A stretch of DNA of 64,000 nucleotides from Empedobacter stercoris (GCF_025244765.1 NZ_CP104209.1:2362501-2426500), one strand, 5' to 3'. Shown: positions 26,454 through 37,870, counted from the stretch's first letter. Translations and numbers: made by a program. The notes: generated by a model from the letters alone, not told the origin.

Positions 26454-26560
26454 AACTTTATTGATTTTCTTAGAGGATTTTATTTATTTTGTATTTACTA
26501 TGTTGTTTTATATTTAAATAAGCTTATTTTAGCTTTATTTATATAAATAAGTAATTAAAA

Positions 26561-27235
26561 ATGAATAGTTTTTATTTTAAGAATGGATTGGTTATTGTTT
26601 TTATTCTTTTATCTAATTTAGGATTTGGGCAGTCGAAAGAAATTAAAATCAAGTTTATAGGAAATTGTGGATTTCATATGACAGATGGAATAAATAATTT
26701 TTATATAGATTTTCCATATAAATCAGGAGCTCACAACTATATGAAATATGATGATAAAGAAATTGAAGAGGTTAAGAATAAATCTATTTTTATTTTTACA
26801 CATAAACATTCAGATCATTATTCTAAAAAAATTGTGAAAAGATATAATGGACAGAAGTTCGGTCCTTGGAATATTAGCAAATTAGTGAAGTTACATGAGT
26901 CAATTCCAAATTTTGAAATTAAAGCTTTTAAGACAAAACATAAAGTTTTTGGTATTTCGTATAAACATTATTCATATTTAATTAAATGGCATAATAAGAA
27001 GATTTATATTTCTGGTGATACAGGAGATTTAGATGATTTAGCTAAGATAAAAAATGTAGAATGGACTTTTTTAAATCCATGGATTTATAGAAATACAAAT
27101 AATACGAAATTAGTAATAGATACTAAAAATATAGGTATTTATCATTTATATCCTAATCAAGAAATTGATGTAAACAATCCAGAGAATCATTTTTTATTAA
27201 AAAATCAAGGAGAAGTTATAAATATTCCTTACTAA
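26561..27235 (+). CDS. Exported MBL-fold metallohydrolase-like protein
   Basis: A 224-residue protein with a signal peptide (NGLVIVFILLSNLGFGQ) and a metallo-beta-lactamase fold. The metal motif HxHxDH is complete (THKHSDHY, about residue 81), and SGDTGD near 155 supplies a later metal-bridging Asp. It resembles UlaG-type hydrolases, with an unknown substrate in the periplasm. It is visibly more A+T-rich than its neighbours and stands alone between the cbb3 cluster and ruvA, so it may be a later arrival. Intact as far as can be seen. Confidence 0.75.
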   Translation: MNSFYFKNGLVIVFILLSNLGFGQSKEIKIKFIGNCGFHMTDGINNFYIDFPYKSGAHNYMKYDDKEIEEVKNKSIFIFTHKHSDHYSKKIVKRYNGQKFGPWNISKLVKLHESIPNFEIKAFKTKHKVFGISYKHYSYLIKWHNKKIYISGDTGDLDDLAKIKNVEWTFLNPWIYRNTNNTKLVIDTKNIGIYHLYPNQEIDVNNPENHFLLKNQGEVINIPY

Positions 27236-27363
27236 ATTAAATTGGTATGTCAATTTCTTGGCAAAAAGTATTATTTCTGACTTCGAAAATCGATTATTAC
27301 AATCCTTACAATTAAAATTAGATTCTAACAAATAAACTATTTACACCCTTCCAAAATAAATTG

Positions 27364-27371
27364 TATTTTTG
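27364..27371 (+). promoter_or_regulatory. -7 element of the ruvA-sprA operon
   Basis: TATTTTTG matches TAnnTTTG, 40 bp before the ruvA ATG. It overlaps the first arm of a 10-bp inverted repeat, TTTTGACGTT (27367-27376) with AACGTCAAAA (27403-27412), whose second arm ends on the A of the ruvA start codon. Confidence 0.6.
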
Positions 27372-27411
27372 ACGTTATCACTCTATATAGTGTAACTAAA
27401 TAAACGTCAAA

Positions 27412-27993
27412 ATGATAACACAATTAAGAGGTAAATTAATCGAGATTTATCCAACAAATGCAGTAATAGATTGCAATGGTGTAGGATATTGGGTTAATAT
27501 TTCACTGAATACCTATTCTACTTTAGAACACGAAGAAGCGGTTACAATTTTCACACATTTGATTGTTCGCGAAGATGCACATATCCTTTATGGATTTGCA
27601 ACGAAAGAAGAACGAGAAATTTTTCAGAAATTAATTAGTGTTAATGGTGTTGGTCCAGCTTCTGGAATGATGATTATTTCGACTTTATCGTCTAAAGAAA
27701 TCGTTACAGCAATCGCAACAGAAGATGCCAAATTGCTGCAAAGCGTAAAAGGAATCGGAGCCAAAACAGCTCAGCGAATTATTATTGATTTGAAAGATAA
27801 ACTGGATCAAAGTTTAATATTAGATGTTAATTCTACTTCGGTCAAAAATAAATCTAAGAATGAAGCGTTATCTGCTTTAGAAGTTTTAGGAATTCCTAAA
27901 AAATCTGCAGAGAAAGTCATGGACAAAATCCTACAAGATCAACCAGATGCAGATGTAGAATTCTTAGTAAAAGAAACCTTGAAGAAAATTTAA
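27412..27993 (+). CDS. ruvA: Holliday junction branch migration protein RuvA
   Basis: A 193-residue DNA-binding subunit of the RuvAB branch-migration motor. The N-terminal OB fold begins MITQLRGKLIEIYP, two helix-hairpin-helix motifs follow (LISVNGVGPASGMMI and LLQSVKGIGAKTAQRII), and a C-terminal UBA-like domain III contacts RuvB (LSALEVLGIPKKSAEKV). Its stop codon overlaps the sprA ATG (TAATG), so a DNA repair gene and a secretion gene are co-translated here; the pair ruvA-sprA is, as far as I know, conserved in flavobacteria. Confidence 0.98.
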   Translation: MITQLRGKLIEIYPTNAVIDCNGVGYWVNISLNTYSTLEHEEAVTIFTHLIVREDAHILYGFATKEEREIFQKLISVNGVGPASGMMIISTLSSKEIVTAIATEDAKLLQSVKGIGAKTAQRIIIDLKDKLDQSLILDVNSTSVKNKSKNEALSALEVLGIPKKSAEKVMDKILQDQPDADVEFLVKETLKKI

Positions 27994-30900
27994 TGAAGAT
28001 TCATAACGAACCAAAAACTATTCGTAAAGGCTCTACTATAGCAGCATTGTGTTTCCTTTTTGCAATGGGAGCTATGGGCGATGTGATGGCACAGGAAAGT
28101 GATACACTCAAATTTCCTATGCGCGATCAAAAAGGTGGATTGTTTTTAGATAATCAAATAACATACGATGTACAGTACGATGCGATAAAGCGTCAGTATA
28201 TCTTATATCCTCAAATAGGAACAAGTTTAGTTTCCGAACCAATTTATTTGACACGTCAAGAGTATTTGACATTGGTTCAGAATCAAGACATGAAAAATTA
28301 CTTCCGTACTAAATCTCAAACAAATGATCAATATTATCGTGAGCAACGTTTTGGAGATAAAGAAGGGAAAAAGGACAGTAATATTTTACCAAGTTTTAGA
28401 ATCAAGTCTAAAGCTTTCGAAACTATTTTTGGAGGTTCAGAAATTTCCTTAACACCACAAGGTTACGCTAATTTAGACTTAGGGGTTTTCTTACAAAAGA
28501 TTGATAACCCGATGCTTTTGCCGCAAAATAGACAAACCCTTACGATGGATCTTAACCAACGTATGCAGTTGAGTATTTTGGGAAAAGTAGGTGAAAACTT
28601 ACAATTGAAAGTTAATTATGATACGCAAGCTGGATTCGGTTTCGAAAATCAAATGAAACTTCAATGGCGCAAAGCCTTAGGAACTAAGTTGGATCCATTT
28701 GCTGGTGAAGATGATATTTTACAAAATATAGAGGTTGGTAATATTTCGATGCCACTTAGTACTTCGTTAATTACAGGTGCTCAATCACTTTTTGGAGTTC
28801 GAACAGATCTGAAATTTGGTCGTACAAATGTATCGGCTGTTTTCTCAGAACAACGTTCGGAATCGAAAAATATCGTGGTACAAGGTGGTGGTGTAATGAC
28901 AGATTTTAAAGTTGCTGCCGAAAAATACGAATACAACAGACACTTCTTCTTAGGTCAATATTTCAGAAATAGTTATGATAGAGCTTTAGCGAATTATCCT
29001 GCAGTTAACAGTAATATCAATATCCAGCGAATAGAAGTTTGGAAAGTTGATAAATCTGGAGGTAATCAGCAAACAAGACGTTCGGTTATTGCTTTACGAG
29101 ATATTGCCGAAAGTAATTCAACTCCAAATAACGATAGCAATACTTTATTTAATTCGATCAATTCGCAAGGTTTTTCAAAGATTAGTGACGCAAGAAGTTA
29201 TTTGAATGGATTTTCTTACAATGGAGAACAATTTCAAGATGGAGAGAACTTTATCGTCAACGAAAACGTTCGAAAACTTGATGCATCAGAATTTACATTC
29301 TATCCAAAATTGGGATATATTTCGTTGAATACACCTTTGATTGATGGTGAAGATTTATTAGCGGTATCTTTTCAGTATACAACAAGTTCTGATCCTGGAA
29401 AATTGTATACCGTTGGACAAATGTCTGATCAAACAGATAAACCAATTATTGCGAAATTAATTAAGCCAAATTCAGCTGTAAACGTGGCTTCGCCAATGTG
29501 GGATTTGATGATGAAAAATATTTACTCGTTAAATGCTTATGGTGTTTCGAGTGAAGATTTTATGTTAAATGTAAATTTCAAAGATAATGGAGAACAATCT
29601 TCAGGAACATTAAATTATCTACCAAATTCTGCCGTTTCAGAACAATCATTGTTACAAGTGTTGAATATGGACCGTTTAAATTCGAACGGACAATTACAAC
29701 AAAACCCTGATGGAAGTAAAGGAGATGGTTTATTCGATTTTGAGTCTGGGCTTACCATTGACACAGAAAGAGGAAATATTATTTTTACTTCTGTTGAACC
29801 TTTTGGTAAATATTTGGATAATAAGTTACAAGGGCAAAATCAAGAATACGTTTTCAATGAGATTTATCGTCAATTACCAAATACACTTTCTGGCGAAAAG
29901 TTAGCCAATCGTTATACCTTAGAAGGTCGTTACAAAGGAACAGTTTCTGATGGTATTCCTTTAGGAGCTTTCAATGTGCCGCAAGGTTCTGTAAAAGTAA
30001 CTTCTGGTGGAGCAACCTTAACAGAAGGTGTTGATTATACAGTCGATTATCAATTAGGACGTGTAAAAATCATCAACGAACAATTGAAAAACTCTGGTGC
30101 ACCAATTAATGTGGCATTAGAGAATCAATCTACATTTAATTTACAGAAAAAACGTTTCATGGGAATTAATGTCGAACATAATTTTAGCGATAAATTTATG
30201 TTGGGAGGTACATTAATCAATTACCAAGAACGTCCTGTTACACAAAAAACACAATTTGGTTCAGAACCTGTTAATAATACTATTTTTGGACTTAATACAC
30301 AATATAACTCAGAAGCTGAGTGGTTAACGCGTTTAACCAATAAAATTCCTGGAATCAAAACAGATGAAATGTCGAACATTAATGTTCAGGCAGAAGCTGC
30401 TTACTTAATGCCAGGTGTCAACAATGTTACAGGAGGATATTCTTACATTGATGATTTTGAAGATGCACAATCTCGTATCAGTTTATTGGATGTTGGTTCA
30501 TGGAAATTTGGATCTACACCAGGAAAACCTGCGGGATATTCAGCCACTGGTTATCACCCATTCTTCCCGAATGGAATGAAAAATGACGATTTATCCTTTA
30601 ATAATGGTCGTCGTATGATGTCATGGTATTCGATAGATCCTCGTTTTTATGGACTTGGAGGTAGTTCACCTTTGTCAGATAAAGAAATGTCATCGCACAT
30701 GGCACGTCGAGTTAAGTTGAAAGAACTTTTTGATCAACGTGATGTCATGGCAGGAACCAACTCGTATATCAGTACATTGGATATGACATTTTATCCGCAA
30801 GAACGTGGTCCATATAACATCAATCCAAATGCAACAGATACCAAAAATTGGGGAGCAATGATGCGACCTATTTCGGTTTCTAACTTCAAGGATTCGAATG

Positions 30901-33900
30901 TTGAATACATCGAATTTTGGATGATGGACCCATATGCAGATGGAAAAGGGGGAGAAGGAGAATTGTTAGTGCATTTAGGAAATGTTTCGGAAGATGTCTT
31001 GAAAGACGGCGAAATGATGTACGAAAATGGATTGCCACATTCAGGCAATGGAGCTGCTACAGTTTCTTCAAAATGGGGATTAACACCTCAATTGAATCCT
31101 ATTTTATATGCGTTCGATACAGAAGGAGAAGCACGTAAACAACAAGATTTAGGATACAATGGATTGACCGATGAAGAAGAAGCTCAACGATACGGAATTA
31201 CAAGTAATAATTTAGTTACAGGGGAATTAGATCCTGCAAATGATAACTATTTATTCTTCTTAGATGATCGTTTTAGAGGAGCTTCTATCGGAAATACAGT
31301 CCAAGATCGTTACCGTTATTTTAGAAATCCTCAAGGAAACAATTCAACGGATAATCCTTTACACGCTTCTTCATTAGTGCCAGATACAGAAGATATTAAT
31401 GGCGACTTTAACTTAGATCAAACGGAGAATTATAATCAGTATACCTTAAAAATTGATCGTCAAAGTTTAGAAGATCCAAACAATAAATTTATTGTTGGAA
31501 GAAAAGAAGTTGATGGTGAATTTCCAGATAAATCTTCGCAGAAAGTAAAATGGTACCAAGTTCGTATTCCTGTTGATAACTTCGATTTAGATATTGATGG
31601 AGACGGAGTAGAAGAGTTGAACAATGATGCCTCTATTGCACAAGCGGAAAGCGTTTTAACTGCTGCTCGTTTTATGCGTATGGTAATGCGTGGGTTTGAG
31701 GAAGAAACAACACTTCGTTTCGGTACTTTTGATTTAGTTCGTTCGGAATGGCGTCGTTACACAAAAAATATTTACCCTTATATTATTAGTAATCAAGAAG
31801 GTTACGAAGATGATAAAAATATCGACGATTTAGAAGTTGGTGAAGTAAGTATTGAACGTAACGGAACTGATCGTCCACGATATATGATGCCTCCAGGAGT
31901 TTATCGCGAGCAAACGCAAGGAGCGATTGGATATCAATCTCAGAACGAAGCTTCGATGACATTGAAAGCGAAGTTTAAACCAGGTAGTACATCAAAAGCA
32001 ATTTTTAAGAATACGAATTTAGATTTGAGACGATACAAAAAATTGCAAATGTTTGTTTCGGCACAAAACTTATTAGACAGAACGTCGAATGCTGTTGATG
32101 ATGGAACAAAATTATTTATTCGTGTAGGTAGTGATTATACTGATAACTACTACGAATACGAAATGCCGTTGAAGTACACCCCTCAAAGCGCAACAACAGA
32201 AAGTGCAGTTTGGCCAGATGAAAACTTTATTGATCTGAATACAGATTTGTTTACAGATGCAAAAAAACAAAGGGATTTAGATGGCTTCAGTACATTGCAA
32301 CGTTTTAATTTTGCGTTCGATCAAGAAAATCCAAACAAAACAGTTTACGTAAAAGGACGTCCAACACTTGGTAATGTATCATCGATTATGATTGGGGTAC
32401 GTAACACTTCTGGCTCTTCAGAAAAAGAAGTATTACTTTGGGTGAACGAACTTCGTTTAAGCGAAATTGATAACAAAGGTGGATATGCAGCAGCAGCTAA
32501 TGTGCAATTTAATTTAGGAGATTTTGCCAATGTTCAAGTTTCGGGAAGTACAAGTTCTGTAGGATTTGGAGCGATAGATCAAGGTCCTGCGAATCGTAAT
32601 CAAGACGAATCATTGCAATATGCCTTGAATGCACAAGTAAAATTAGACAAATTCTTACCGAAGAAATGGGGAATGGAAATTCCGTTCGATTTTACGATTC
32701 AAGAAAGTTTTGTCGATCCAAAATACAATCCGTTAGACAACGATATTATTTTTGATGAAGCGCCTAATAAAGCTGAATTAGAAAAAGTTGTTCGAACTTA
32801 TACGCAATACAAAAGTTTTGCATTTAACAATGTTCGCAAAGTTAGATCAACGAATAACAATAATCCTGTTCGTTTTTATGATCCATCGAACTTCTCTTTG
32901 TCGATGATGTATTCGGATAATTATTATCGTGATATCTATACACAATACAACGTTAATCAGCAACTGAGAGCTTCGTTGAATTATACATACGGATTTAGAG
33001 GGAAATCATACGAACCATTTAAAAAATGGAGAATGGTTCAACCAAAAGAAGAATCGAGCAAATATTTACAATTTATTCGAGAGTTTAATATCAATCCATT
33101 GCCAACACGATTCTCTTTCCGTACCGAAATTGCGCGTACATACAGCGAAAGACAATACCGTGATATTAGTCAATATTTAGGAGGTGGATCTTCAAGTTTG
33201 ATTCGTCCAACGTACAGTAACAATTTCTTGTTCAATTGGCAATATAATTTAGGGTTTGATTTAACAAAATCATTGCGTTTAGATTTAACATCTTCAACCA
33301 TGACGTTGAATGATGGAACGACTTTCCAACGTGCAGATCAAGATATGATTTGGCAAAACATGTTTACCATTGGTCGTCCTGTGCAATATGATCAGCAATT
33401 TCAGGTGAATTATAAATTACCATTGAAATTCTTCCCGTATTTAAATTGGATGAATGTCGAAACAGGTTTTACGTCAAATTATAACTGGATGGCAACTTCG
33501 ACAGCTTATCGTAATTTCGAAACAGAAGTGATTAATCCAGATGGATCAACTTCAACTCGACCAGTTAATTTAGGAAAAGGAACGGCACAGAATTCAAATT
33601 CAATCAATTTGATTGGAGATTTAGATTTCGCGAAATTCTATCCAGAATTTAAAGGTTACAAACGTTACGATTCTATTTTGAAAGGTCGTCGTCAAGAGAT
33701 TGATTCATTGAATACAGTTTACACAACATTATTCTCTAAAAAACGTCGAACAAATAAGAAATCAGCGTACAAATTCAAACATAAATTTACAGCCAAAGAT
33801 TATGGTTGGATGGTTTTATCATCATTAAAACGTGCGAATTTTACGTATAATCAACGCAACGGAGCTGTAATTCCAGGATTATTATACGAGCCAGGTTTCT

Positions 33901-35183
33901 TTGGTGTTGATGGTAAAAACGGACCAAGTTTAGGTTTTGTATACGGAACACAATTCGATATCAAACGTCAGTTAGTTGAAAGAGGTTTAATTGTAGGAGA
34001 TGAGTTGATGACAGATGCTTATCAAATTACAAAAGGAACTGATTTTAATGCAACAGCATTAATTGAGCCAATTCCAGATTTACGAATAGATTTGAATGCA
34101 AAACGCATGAAAGATCGCCGTATTTATCATTCAGGATTTAATCTTGATGTGGCAAATCCTTACATAGACGAATTAACAAATCTTAATATTTCGACAGTTA
34201 ACATCAAAACAGCTTTTAAAGATGGTGATGCTATTTTTGATCAATTCTTAACGAATACCAAAACTATTTCTGAGCGCTTAGCACAAAAAAGAGGAAGTGG
34301 AAACAAAGATGGAATGGGATATTATGAAGGCTTTAACGCAAGAAGTTCTGATGTTCTTTTACCAGCCTTTTTAGCTGCAGTACAAGGAAAAGATGCAGGT
34401 TCTTCAAAATTAGGATACAATCGATCTATTCCAGTTCCGAACTGGAGAGTGGCGTATACAGGTTTAAAATCTATTCCAATTGTCAATAAATATTTTGATA
34501 ATGTCGAAATTTCGAGTGCGTATAATTCAACGTATACAGCAACAGGAGTTCAGTCGAATCCAAACTTTATGTTAGATACAGGTATTATGTCTGGCGGACA
34601 AGTGACAGGAAGAGATGAGAACGGAAATTTCTATACGCAGAATTTATATGGAGCTGTAACGATGATCGAATCGTTCTCGCCATTGTTAGGAGTAGATTTA
34701 ACGTTCCGTAACAGTATGCAGTTGAGAGCGCAATATAACAGAGATCGTTTATTGTCTTTAAGTACAACAAATTATACGTATACAGAAGATTATGGATCGG
34801 AATATATTATAGGATTTGGTTATATTTTCAAAGATTTCAAGATGAAGATTCGTTACCAAGGAAGTCAAAAAACGGTAAAAGGAGATTTGAATATTCGAGG
34901 AGATTTTTCGTTAAGAGATAATCAAACAACAATCAGAAAAGTAATTTATAACTTTGACGATTTACAGAATCCAGATACCCCAACAAGTATTTATGGTGAT
35001 TCGCAAATAACAGGTGGACAACGAATTATGTCGTTCAAGTTGACGGCAGATTATAATGTGAGCAAGAATTTGAACTTGAGATTCTATTGGGATCAGATGA
35101 TGAGCAAATATAAAATTTCAACAGCTTTTCCAATTTCTCAAATTCGTGCCGGATTTAGTGCTACCTTTACATTCGGAAATTAA
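27993..35183 (+). CDS. sprA: Type IX secretion outer-membrane translocon SprA (Sov)
   Basis: A 2396-residue protein, the largest in the window and of normal length for SprA. A signal peptide ([17 protein letters not shown]) is followed by repeated beta-strand-rich segments and several conserved motifs ([40 protein letters not shown] at the C terminus). SprA forms the giant outer-membrane barrel that passes folded cargo bearing C-terminal sorting domains, and is needed for gliding and adhesin secretion. It is co-transcribed with ruvA and followed 19 bp later by gcvH. Cargo signals of this system occur in the broken gene at 13951-14839. Confidence 0.97.
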   Translation: MKIHNEPKTIRKGSTIAALCFLFAMGAMGDVMAQESDTLKFPMRDQKGGLFLDNQITYDVQYDAIKRQYILYPQIGTSLVSEPIYLTRQEYLTLVQNQDMKNYFRTKSQTNDQYYREQRFGDKEGKKDSNILPSFRIKSKAFETIFGGSEISLTPQGYANLDLGVFLQKIDNPMLLPQNRQTLTMDLNQRMQLSILGKVGENLQLKVNYDTQAGFGFENQMKLQWRKALGTKLDPFAGEDDILQNIEVGNISMPLSTSLITGAQSLFGVRTDLKFGRTNVSAVFSEQRSESKNIVVQGGGVMTDFKVAAEKYEYNRHFFLGQYFRNSYDRALANYPAVNSNINIQRIEVWKVDKSGGNQQTRRSVIALRDIAESNSTPNNDSNTLFNSINSQGFSKISDARSYLNGFSYNGEQFQDGENFIVNENVRKLDASEFTFYPKLGYISLNTPLIDGEDLLAVSFQYTTSSDPGKLYTVGQMSDQTDKPIIAKLIKPNSAVNVASPMWDLMMKNIYSLNAYGVSSEDFMLNVNFKDNGEQSSGTLNYLPNSAVSEQSLLQVLNMDRLNSNGQLQQNPDGSKGDGLFDFESGLTIDTERGNIIFTSVEPFGKYLDNKLQGQNQEYVFNEIYRQLPNTLSGEKLANRYTLEGRYKGTVSDGIPLGAFNVPQGSVKVTSGGATLTEGVDYTVDYQLGRVKIINEQLKNSGAPINVALENQSTFNLQKKRFMGINVEHNFSDKFMLGGTLINYQERPVTQKTQFGSEPVNNTIFGLNTQYNSEAEWLTRLTNKIPGIKTDEMSNINVQAEAAYLMPGVNNVTGGYSYIDDFEDAQSRISLLDVGSWKFGSTPGKPAGYSATGYHPFFPNGMKNDDLSFNNGRRMMSWYSIDPRFYGLGGSSPLSDKEMSSHMARRVKLKELFDQRDVMAGTNSYISTLDMTFYPQERGPYNINPNATDTKNWGAMMRPISVSNFKDSNVEYIEFWMMDPYADGKGGEGELLVHLGNVSEDVLKDGEMMYENGLPHSGNGAATVSSKWGLTPQLNPILYAFDTEGEARKQQDLGYNGLTDEEEAQRYGITSNNLVTGELDPANDNYLFFLDDRFRGASIGNTVQDRYRYFRNPQGNNSTDNPLHASSLVPDTEDINGDFNLDQTENYNQYTLKIDRQSLEDPNNKFIVGRKEVDGEFPDKSSQKVKWYQVRIPVDNFDLDIDGDGVEELNNDASIAQAESVLTAARFMRMVMRGFEEETTLRFGTFDLVRSEWRRYTKNIYPYIISNQEGYEDDKNIDDLEVGEVSIERNGTDRPRYMMPPGVYREQTQGAIGYQSQNEASMTLKAKFKPGSTSKAIFKNTNLDLRRYKKLQMFVSAQNLLDRTSNAVDDGTKLFIRVGSDYTDNYYEYEMPLKYTPQSATTESAVWPDENFIDLNTDLFTDAKKQRDLDGFSTLQRFNFAFDQENPNKTVYVKGRPTLGNVSSIMIGVRNTSGSSEKEVLLWVNELRLSEIDNKGGYAAAANVQFNLGDFANVQVSGSTSSVGFGAIDQGPANRNQDESLQYALNAQVKLDKFLPKKWGMEIPFDFTIQESFVDPKYNPLDNDIIFDEAPNKAELEKVVRTYTQYKSFAFNNVRKVRSTNNNNPVRFYDPSNFSLSMMYSDNYYRDIYTQYNVNQQLRASLNYTYGFRGKSYEPFKKWRMVQPKEESSKYLQFIREFNINPLPTRFSFRTEIARTYSERQYRDISQYLGGGSSSLIRPTYSNNFLFNWQYNLGFDLTKSLRLDLTSSTMTLNDGTTFQRADQDMIWQNMFTIGRPVQYDQQFQVNYKLPLKFFPYLNWMNVETGFTSNYNWMATSTAYRNFETEVINPDGSTSTRPVNLGKGTAQNSNSINLIGDLDFAKFYPEFKGYKRYDSILKGRRQEIDSLNTVYTTLFSKKRRTNKKSAYKFKHKFTAKDYGWMVLSSLKRANFTYNQRNGAVIPGLLYEPGFFGVDGKNGPSLGFVYGTQFDIKRQLVERGLIVGDELMTDAYQITKGTDFNATALIEPIPDLRIDLNAKRMKDRRIYHSGFNLDVANPYIDELTNLNISTVNIKTAFKDGDAIFDQFLTNTKTISERLAQKRGSGNKDGMGYYEGFNARSSDVLLPAFLAAVQGKDAGSSKLGYNRSIPVPNWRVAYTGLKSIPIVNKYFDNVEISSAYNSTYTATGVQSNPNFMLDTGIMSGGQVTGRDENGNFYTQNLYGAVTMIESFSPLLGVDLTFRNSMQLRAQYNRDRLLSLSTTNYTYTEDYGSEYIIGFGYIFKDFKMKIRYQGSQKTVKGDLNIRGDFSLRDNQTTIRKVIYNFDDLQNPDTPTSIYGDSQITGGQRIMSFKLTADYNVSKNLNLRFYWDQMMSKYKISTAFPISQIRAGFSATFTFGN

Positions 35184-35202
35184 AAACAATAAAACAAACA
35201 GT

Positions 35203-35583
35203 ATGAGCATTCCAAACAATTTAAAGTACAGTAAAGATCACGAGTGGATTTCTGTAGAAGGAGACGTAGCAACTATCGGTATTACAGCTTTCGCACAAGG
35301 AGAGTTAGGAGATATCGTTTATGTTGATGTAGAAACTGAAGGAGAAACTTTAGGTCAAGAAGAAGTTTTTGGGACAGTAGAAGCAGTAAAAACAGTTTCT
35401 GATTTATTTATGCCAATTAGTGGAGAAGTAGTAGAATTCAATACAGAATTAGAAGGAGAACCAGAATTAATTAACACTGATCCTTACGGAAAAGGATGGA
35501 TCATCAAAGTGAAAATTGAAGATGCTTCTCAATTAGATGCTTTATTAGACGCAGCTGCTTACGGTGAATTAATCGGTGCATAA
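35203..35583 (+). CDS. gcvH: Glycine cleavage system H protein
   Basis: A 126-residue lipoyl carrier protein that shuttles the aminomethyl group between GcvP, GcvT and GcvL. The lipoylated lysine is K63 in [11 protein letters not shown], and the hammerhead fold motif KYSKDHEWI is at the N terminus. I chose the ATG at 35203, after the sprA stop, because it gives the standard N terminus (SIPNNLKYS); the longer ORF would run through the end of sprA. The rest of the glycine cleavage system is not in this window. It overlaps the VanZ gene by 8 bp. Confidence 0.97.
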   Translation: MSIPNNLKYSKDHEWISVEGDVATIGITAFAQGELGDIVYVDVETEGETLGQEEVFGTVEAVKTVSDLFMPISGEVVEFNTELEGEPELINTDPYGKGWIIKVKIEDASQLDALLDAAAYGELIGA

Positions 35584-35956
35584 GACAAAACAAATAATAT
35601 TCTTTGCTTATGTAGGCTTGGTGTTTTATTTGACCTTGCTTCCACAAGAGAATTTCTCAAAATTAAGTACAATCAAAGAATTAGAAATCTTCTTGGAGAT
35701 TGATAATTTAGATAAAGTTGTACATTGTGGAATGTTTGGATTGATGACGATATTATTATTTGTCAGCTACAAATTAACAAACCTACGCTTGATGATAATT
35801 CCGTTTTTGATTAGTTTCCTTATCGAAATTTTACAAGGCGTTTTAACATCATTACATCGTAGTTTTGATTTTGTCGATTTGATGGCAAACTTATCCGGAA
35901 TCGCACTTGCTTACATTGCAATAACCTATTATTTACAACATAAAAAAACTCAGTAG
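35576..35956 (+). CDS. VanZ family membrane protein
   Basis: A 126-residue protein with four membrane helices and the VanZ-type motifs [16 protein letters not shown] and [12 protein letters not shown]...[15 protein letters not shown]. The start is probably GTG at 35576 inside the gcvH end, giving [14 protein letters not shown]; no ATG fits. Although named after a teicoplanin-resistance gene, most VanZ-like proteins have unknown function. It is in the same order (sprA-gcvH-vanZ) as in other flavobacteria I know. Its stop codon lies within the terminator stem. Confidence 0.85.
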   Translation: MHKTKQIIFFAYVGLVFYLTLLPQENFSKLSTIKELEIFLEIDNLDKVVHCGMFGLMTILLFVSYKLTNLRLMIIPFLISFLIEILQGVLTSLHRSFDFVDLMANLSGIALAYIAITYYLQHKKTQ

Positions 35957-35972
35957 CAATACTGAGTTTTTT
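35943..35972 (+). terminator. Terminator of the ruvA-sprA-gcvH-vanZ operon
   Basis: Stem AAAAAACTCAGTA / TACTGAGTTTTTT with loop GCAA. The VanZ stop codon TAG is part of the stem. Confidence 0.88.
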
Positions 35973-35987
35973 GTTTATTTTAGATAG

Positions 35988-36239
35988 ATGAAAAAAATTC
36001 TATTATTTGTTTTGTTTGTAACCATTTTTTGGAAAGGCTGTGATTTATTTGATGATTTTACTAATAGAAAAGCCGTAATTAAAGAAATACAAAAAGATTT
36101 TTCAGGAATAATAATGGAAAAATATTCTCCCAGAGATACGCCTCCAATATTTTTAAAGATTAAAAATCAAAATACAATTTTGGATATTTCATTTTCTAGA
36201 GGAGTTATGAATATTTCTTCTATTGGAGATAGTATTTAA
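35988..36239 (+). pseudogene. Small lipoprotein-like ORF, probably truncated at its 3' end
   Basis: An 83-residue ORF with an N-terminal hydrophobic stretch and Cys (LFVLFVTIFWKGCDLF), then RKAVIKEIQKDFSGIIMEKYSPRDTPPIFLKI in pieces. It resembles small hypothetical lipoproteins of flavobacteria, which as I recall run some 30 residues further. Here the frame closes right after GDSI, and a different protein fragment begins at the same place in another frame. I read this as a truncation at a recombination scar about 550 bp left of the IS110 gene. An intact short protein cannot be excluded. Confidence 0.5.
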
Positions 36240-36606
36240 AAATTATCCTAACTTAGCTAAAGTAAAAGTTACATTCTATGCAAACAGAACAGACGATACT
36301 TACGGAAGAAGCCATCAATCAACTAACGGAGAGCGAACTATTGCAATTAATGTTGGAAAGATACAATTTGAACAAGAAGGAGTTAACGAAAGAATTCGAG
36401 AAACGATACTCCATGAAATCCAGCATGACATTCAAAGAGTGGTTGCAGATAAGAGTTCAAATTCATCAGGAATTGTTTTAGGAGGGACTAATCCTACATT
36501 AATATTTGATAAATTAAAAGGTGGTAAATTAAAAATTTATAGATCAAATGGCGCAGAATTAGATTTGTCAACAAGATCCTTTAGATTTGAAAATCTTAAA
36601 TTGTAA
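36223..36606 (+). pseudogene. 5'-truncated metallopeptidase-like fragment (HEIQH)
   Basis: A 127-residue ORF with only a TTG start and no credible N terminus. It contains KNYPNLAKVKVTFY, RTIAINVGKIQ and RIRETILHEIQHDIQ, with a zinc-protease-like HExxH at about 64-68. This pattern is known from large polyvalent proteins of phages and conjugative elements. It is therefore probably the surviving end of a mobile-element protein, joined at about 36235 to the truncated lipoprotein ORF. No gene lies between it and the IS110 element. Confidence 0.55.
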
Positions 36607-36614
36607 TAAAAAAA

Positions 36615-36768
36615 GAAGAGAATAGAGTTTGAGTACACTATAACGAGTTCAGAGCTATATAATCTCATATTCTGATTAAGACTCAACTCTTTCTTATCAA
36701 ATTCTCAAATAGAAATTCGGGCTTAAAACCCATTAGTAAGGAATCGAGTTATTGATAAGTTTCTCTTC
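36615..36768 (+). ncRNA. Predicted IS110 bridge RNA
   Basis: The non-coding end upstream of the transposase can fold into a three-way structure. The closing helix is GAAGAGAA (36615-36622) with TTCTCTTC (36761-36768). Stem A is AGAGTTTGAGT (36624-36634) with ACTCAACTCT (36681-36690, one bulge) around a 46-nt loop. Stem B is CTTATCAA (36693-36700) with TTGATAAG (36752-36759), with a large internal loop. Two loop-bearing stems upstream of an IS110 recombinase match the architecture known for bridge RNAs, whose loops guide target and donor choice. Which loop does which is not assigned here. Confidence 0.6.
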
Positions 36769-36785
36769 TCATTAAATTCAAATTT

Positions 36786-37763
36786 ATGGAAAAAATTGTT
36801 ATCGGAATTGATGTGAGTAAATTAACTTTAGACATCTGTATTCAAGTAAATAAAGAGAATCGTTTTGAGAACATTTCTAATACTGAAAAAGCAATAAAAG
36901 ATTTTTTCAAACAGTTTGATAAAAAACAAGAAATTCTGATTGGAATGGAGAATACAGGTCGATTTAACGCTATTCTTTACAGCGTTTTAGTCAACTATTC
37001 TTTTACTGTTTATGTCATCAATCCTTTGCATTTGAAAAAAAGTATGGGATTAGTTAGAGGTAAAAATGATAAAATTGACAGCGAACGTATTGCTGTATTT
37101 TTACTGAAAAACTATATGGATCTTCAAGAGTGGAAACCTAATTCTCAAGTGATTGAAAAAATTAAATTATTGAATGCTGAAAGAAAACATCGCGTTAAAA
37201 TAAGAGCTGGATTACTAGCTCAAGCAAAAGATGAATTATTTTTAAAATCAATTGTTGACAAAGCTGTTTTACGTTTAAACACTAAGCTAATCGATGTATT
37301 AACGAAACAAATTAATGAGATCGAAGATAGAATCTATCAATTAATTTGTAATGATGAACAGCTTTATAACCATTATAAAAGAATACAATCAATCCCTGGA
37401 GTAGGAAAAGTTTTAGCTTTTAATATGTTGATTAAAACGGATGGTTTTACAACCATAAATACGCCAAGACAAATGGCTTGCTATGCTGGAATAGCCCCAT
37501 TTGATTTTCAATCTGGAACTTCCATAAGGCGAAAACCGAAAGTTTCATCAATGGCTGATAAAGATTTGAAGAAACTATTGCATTTAGCTGCAATGAGTGC
37601 TATTCGTTTAGACAATGACTTGGCTATTTATTATCATCGAAAGGTAGGAGGAGGGAAAAATAAAATGTCTGTTTTAAATGCTGTTAGAAATAAAATTATT
37701 CATCGGATTTATGCACTAATTAAAAATCAAAATATTTATAAAAATAACTTGGTTTTGTCATAG
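36786..37763 (+). CDS. IS110-family transposase (DEDD serine recombinase-like)
   Basis: A 325-residue transposase. The N-terminal RuvC-like DEDD domain shows GIDVSKLTLD (first Asp, about residue 9), GMENTG (Glu, about 55) and KNDKIDSERIAVFL (Asp pair, about 96-99). A coiled-coil middle follows. The C-terminal Transposase_20 domain starts at SIPGVGKVLAF (about 202) and holds the catalytic Ser region APFDFQSGTSIRRKPKV. Length is usual for IS110 (about 310-400) and no lesion is visible. It is preceded by the bridge-RNA-like structure. Confidence 0.93.
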   Translation: MEKIVIGIDVSKLTLDICIQVNKENRFENISNTEKAIKDFFKQFDKKQEILIGMENTGRFNAILYSVLVNYSFTVYVINPLHLKKSMGLVRGKNDKIDSERIAVFLLKNYMDLQEWKPNSQVIEKIKLLNAERKHRVKIRAGLLAQAKDELFLKSIVDKAVLRLNTKLIDVLTKQINEIEDRIYQLICNDEQLYNHYKRIQSIPGVGKVLAFNMLIKTDGFTTINTPRQMACYAGIAPFDFQSGTSIRRKPKVSSMADKDLKKLLHLAAMSAIRLDNDLAIYYHRKVGGGKNKMSVLNAVRNKIIHRIYALIKNQNIYKNNLVLS

Positions 37764-37788
37764 AAATCAGAATGATAAATAAGTAGAA

Positions 37789-37815
37789 GTCATGTTGAAC
37801 TTGTTTCAACATCAC
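37789..37815. repeat. REP-like palindrome
   Basis: GATGTTGAAACAAGTTCAACATG on the minus strand (pattern ATGTTGAA-loop-TTCAACAT) resembles the REP-type palindromes between hutH and hutU. It lies just behind the IS110 gene. Confidence 0.55.
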
Positions 37816-37826
37816 ATCAAAATAAA

Positions 37827-37850
37827 AAAAGCAAACTCTCGCTTGCTTTT
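37827..37850. terminator. Terminator-like hairpin between IS110 and nadE
   Basis: AAAAGCAA / TTGCTTTT with an 8-nt loop, A-rich on one side and T-rich on the other, so usable in both directions. Confidence 0.7.
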
Positions 37851-37870
37851 AAACTATAAAAAATAATTTT

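Larger units (their letters stand above)
36610..37800 (+). mobile_element. IS110-family insertion sequence (ends approximate)
   Basis: One DEDD transposase gene preceded by about 180 bp of structured non-coding sequence and followed by a short 3' end. IS110 elements lack terminal inverted repeats, so exact ends cannot be read from one copy; the values given are the limits of the flanking genes and REP-like sequence. The transposase is intact, so the element may be active. Confidence 0.7.

Noticed and set aside
37776-37790. Fifteen bases, TAAATAAGTAGAAGT, shared by the region after IS110 and the gldC leader (39970-39984)
   Set aside because: One exact 15-mer match is expected by chance in 64 kb of AT-rich DNA, and nothing around it is shared.
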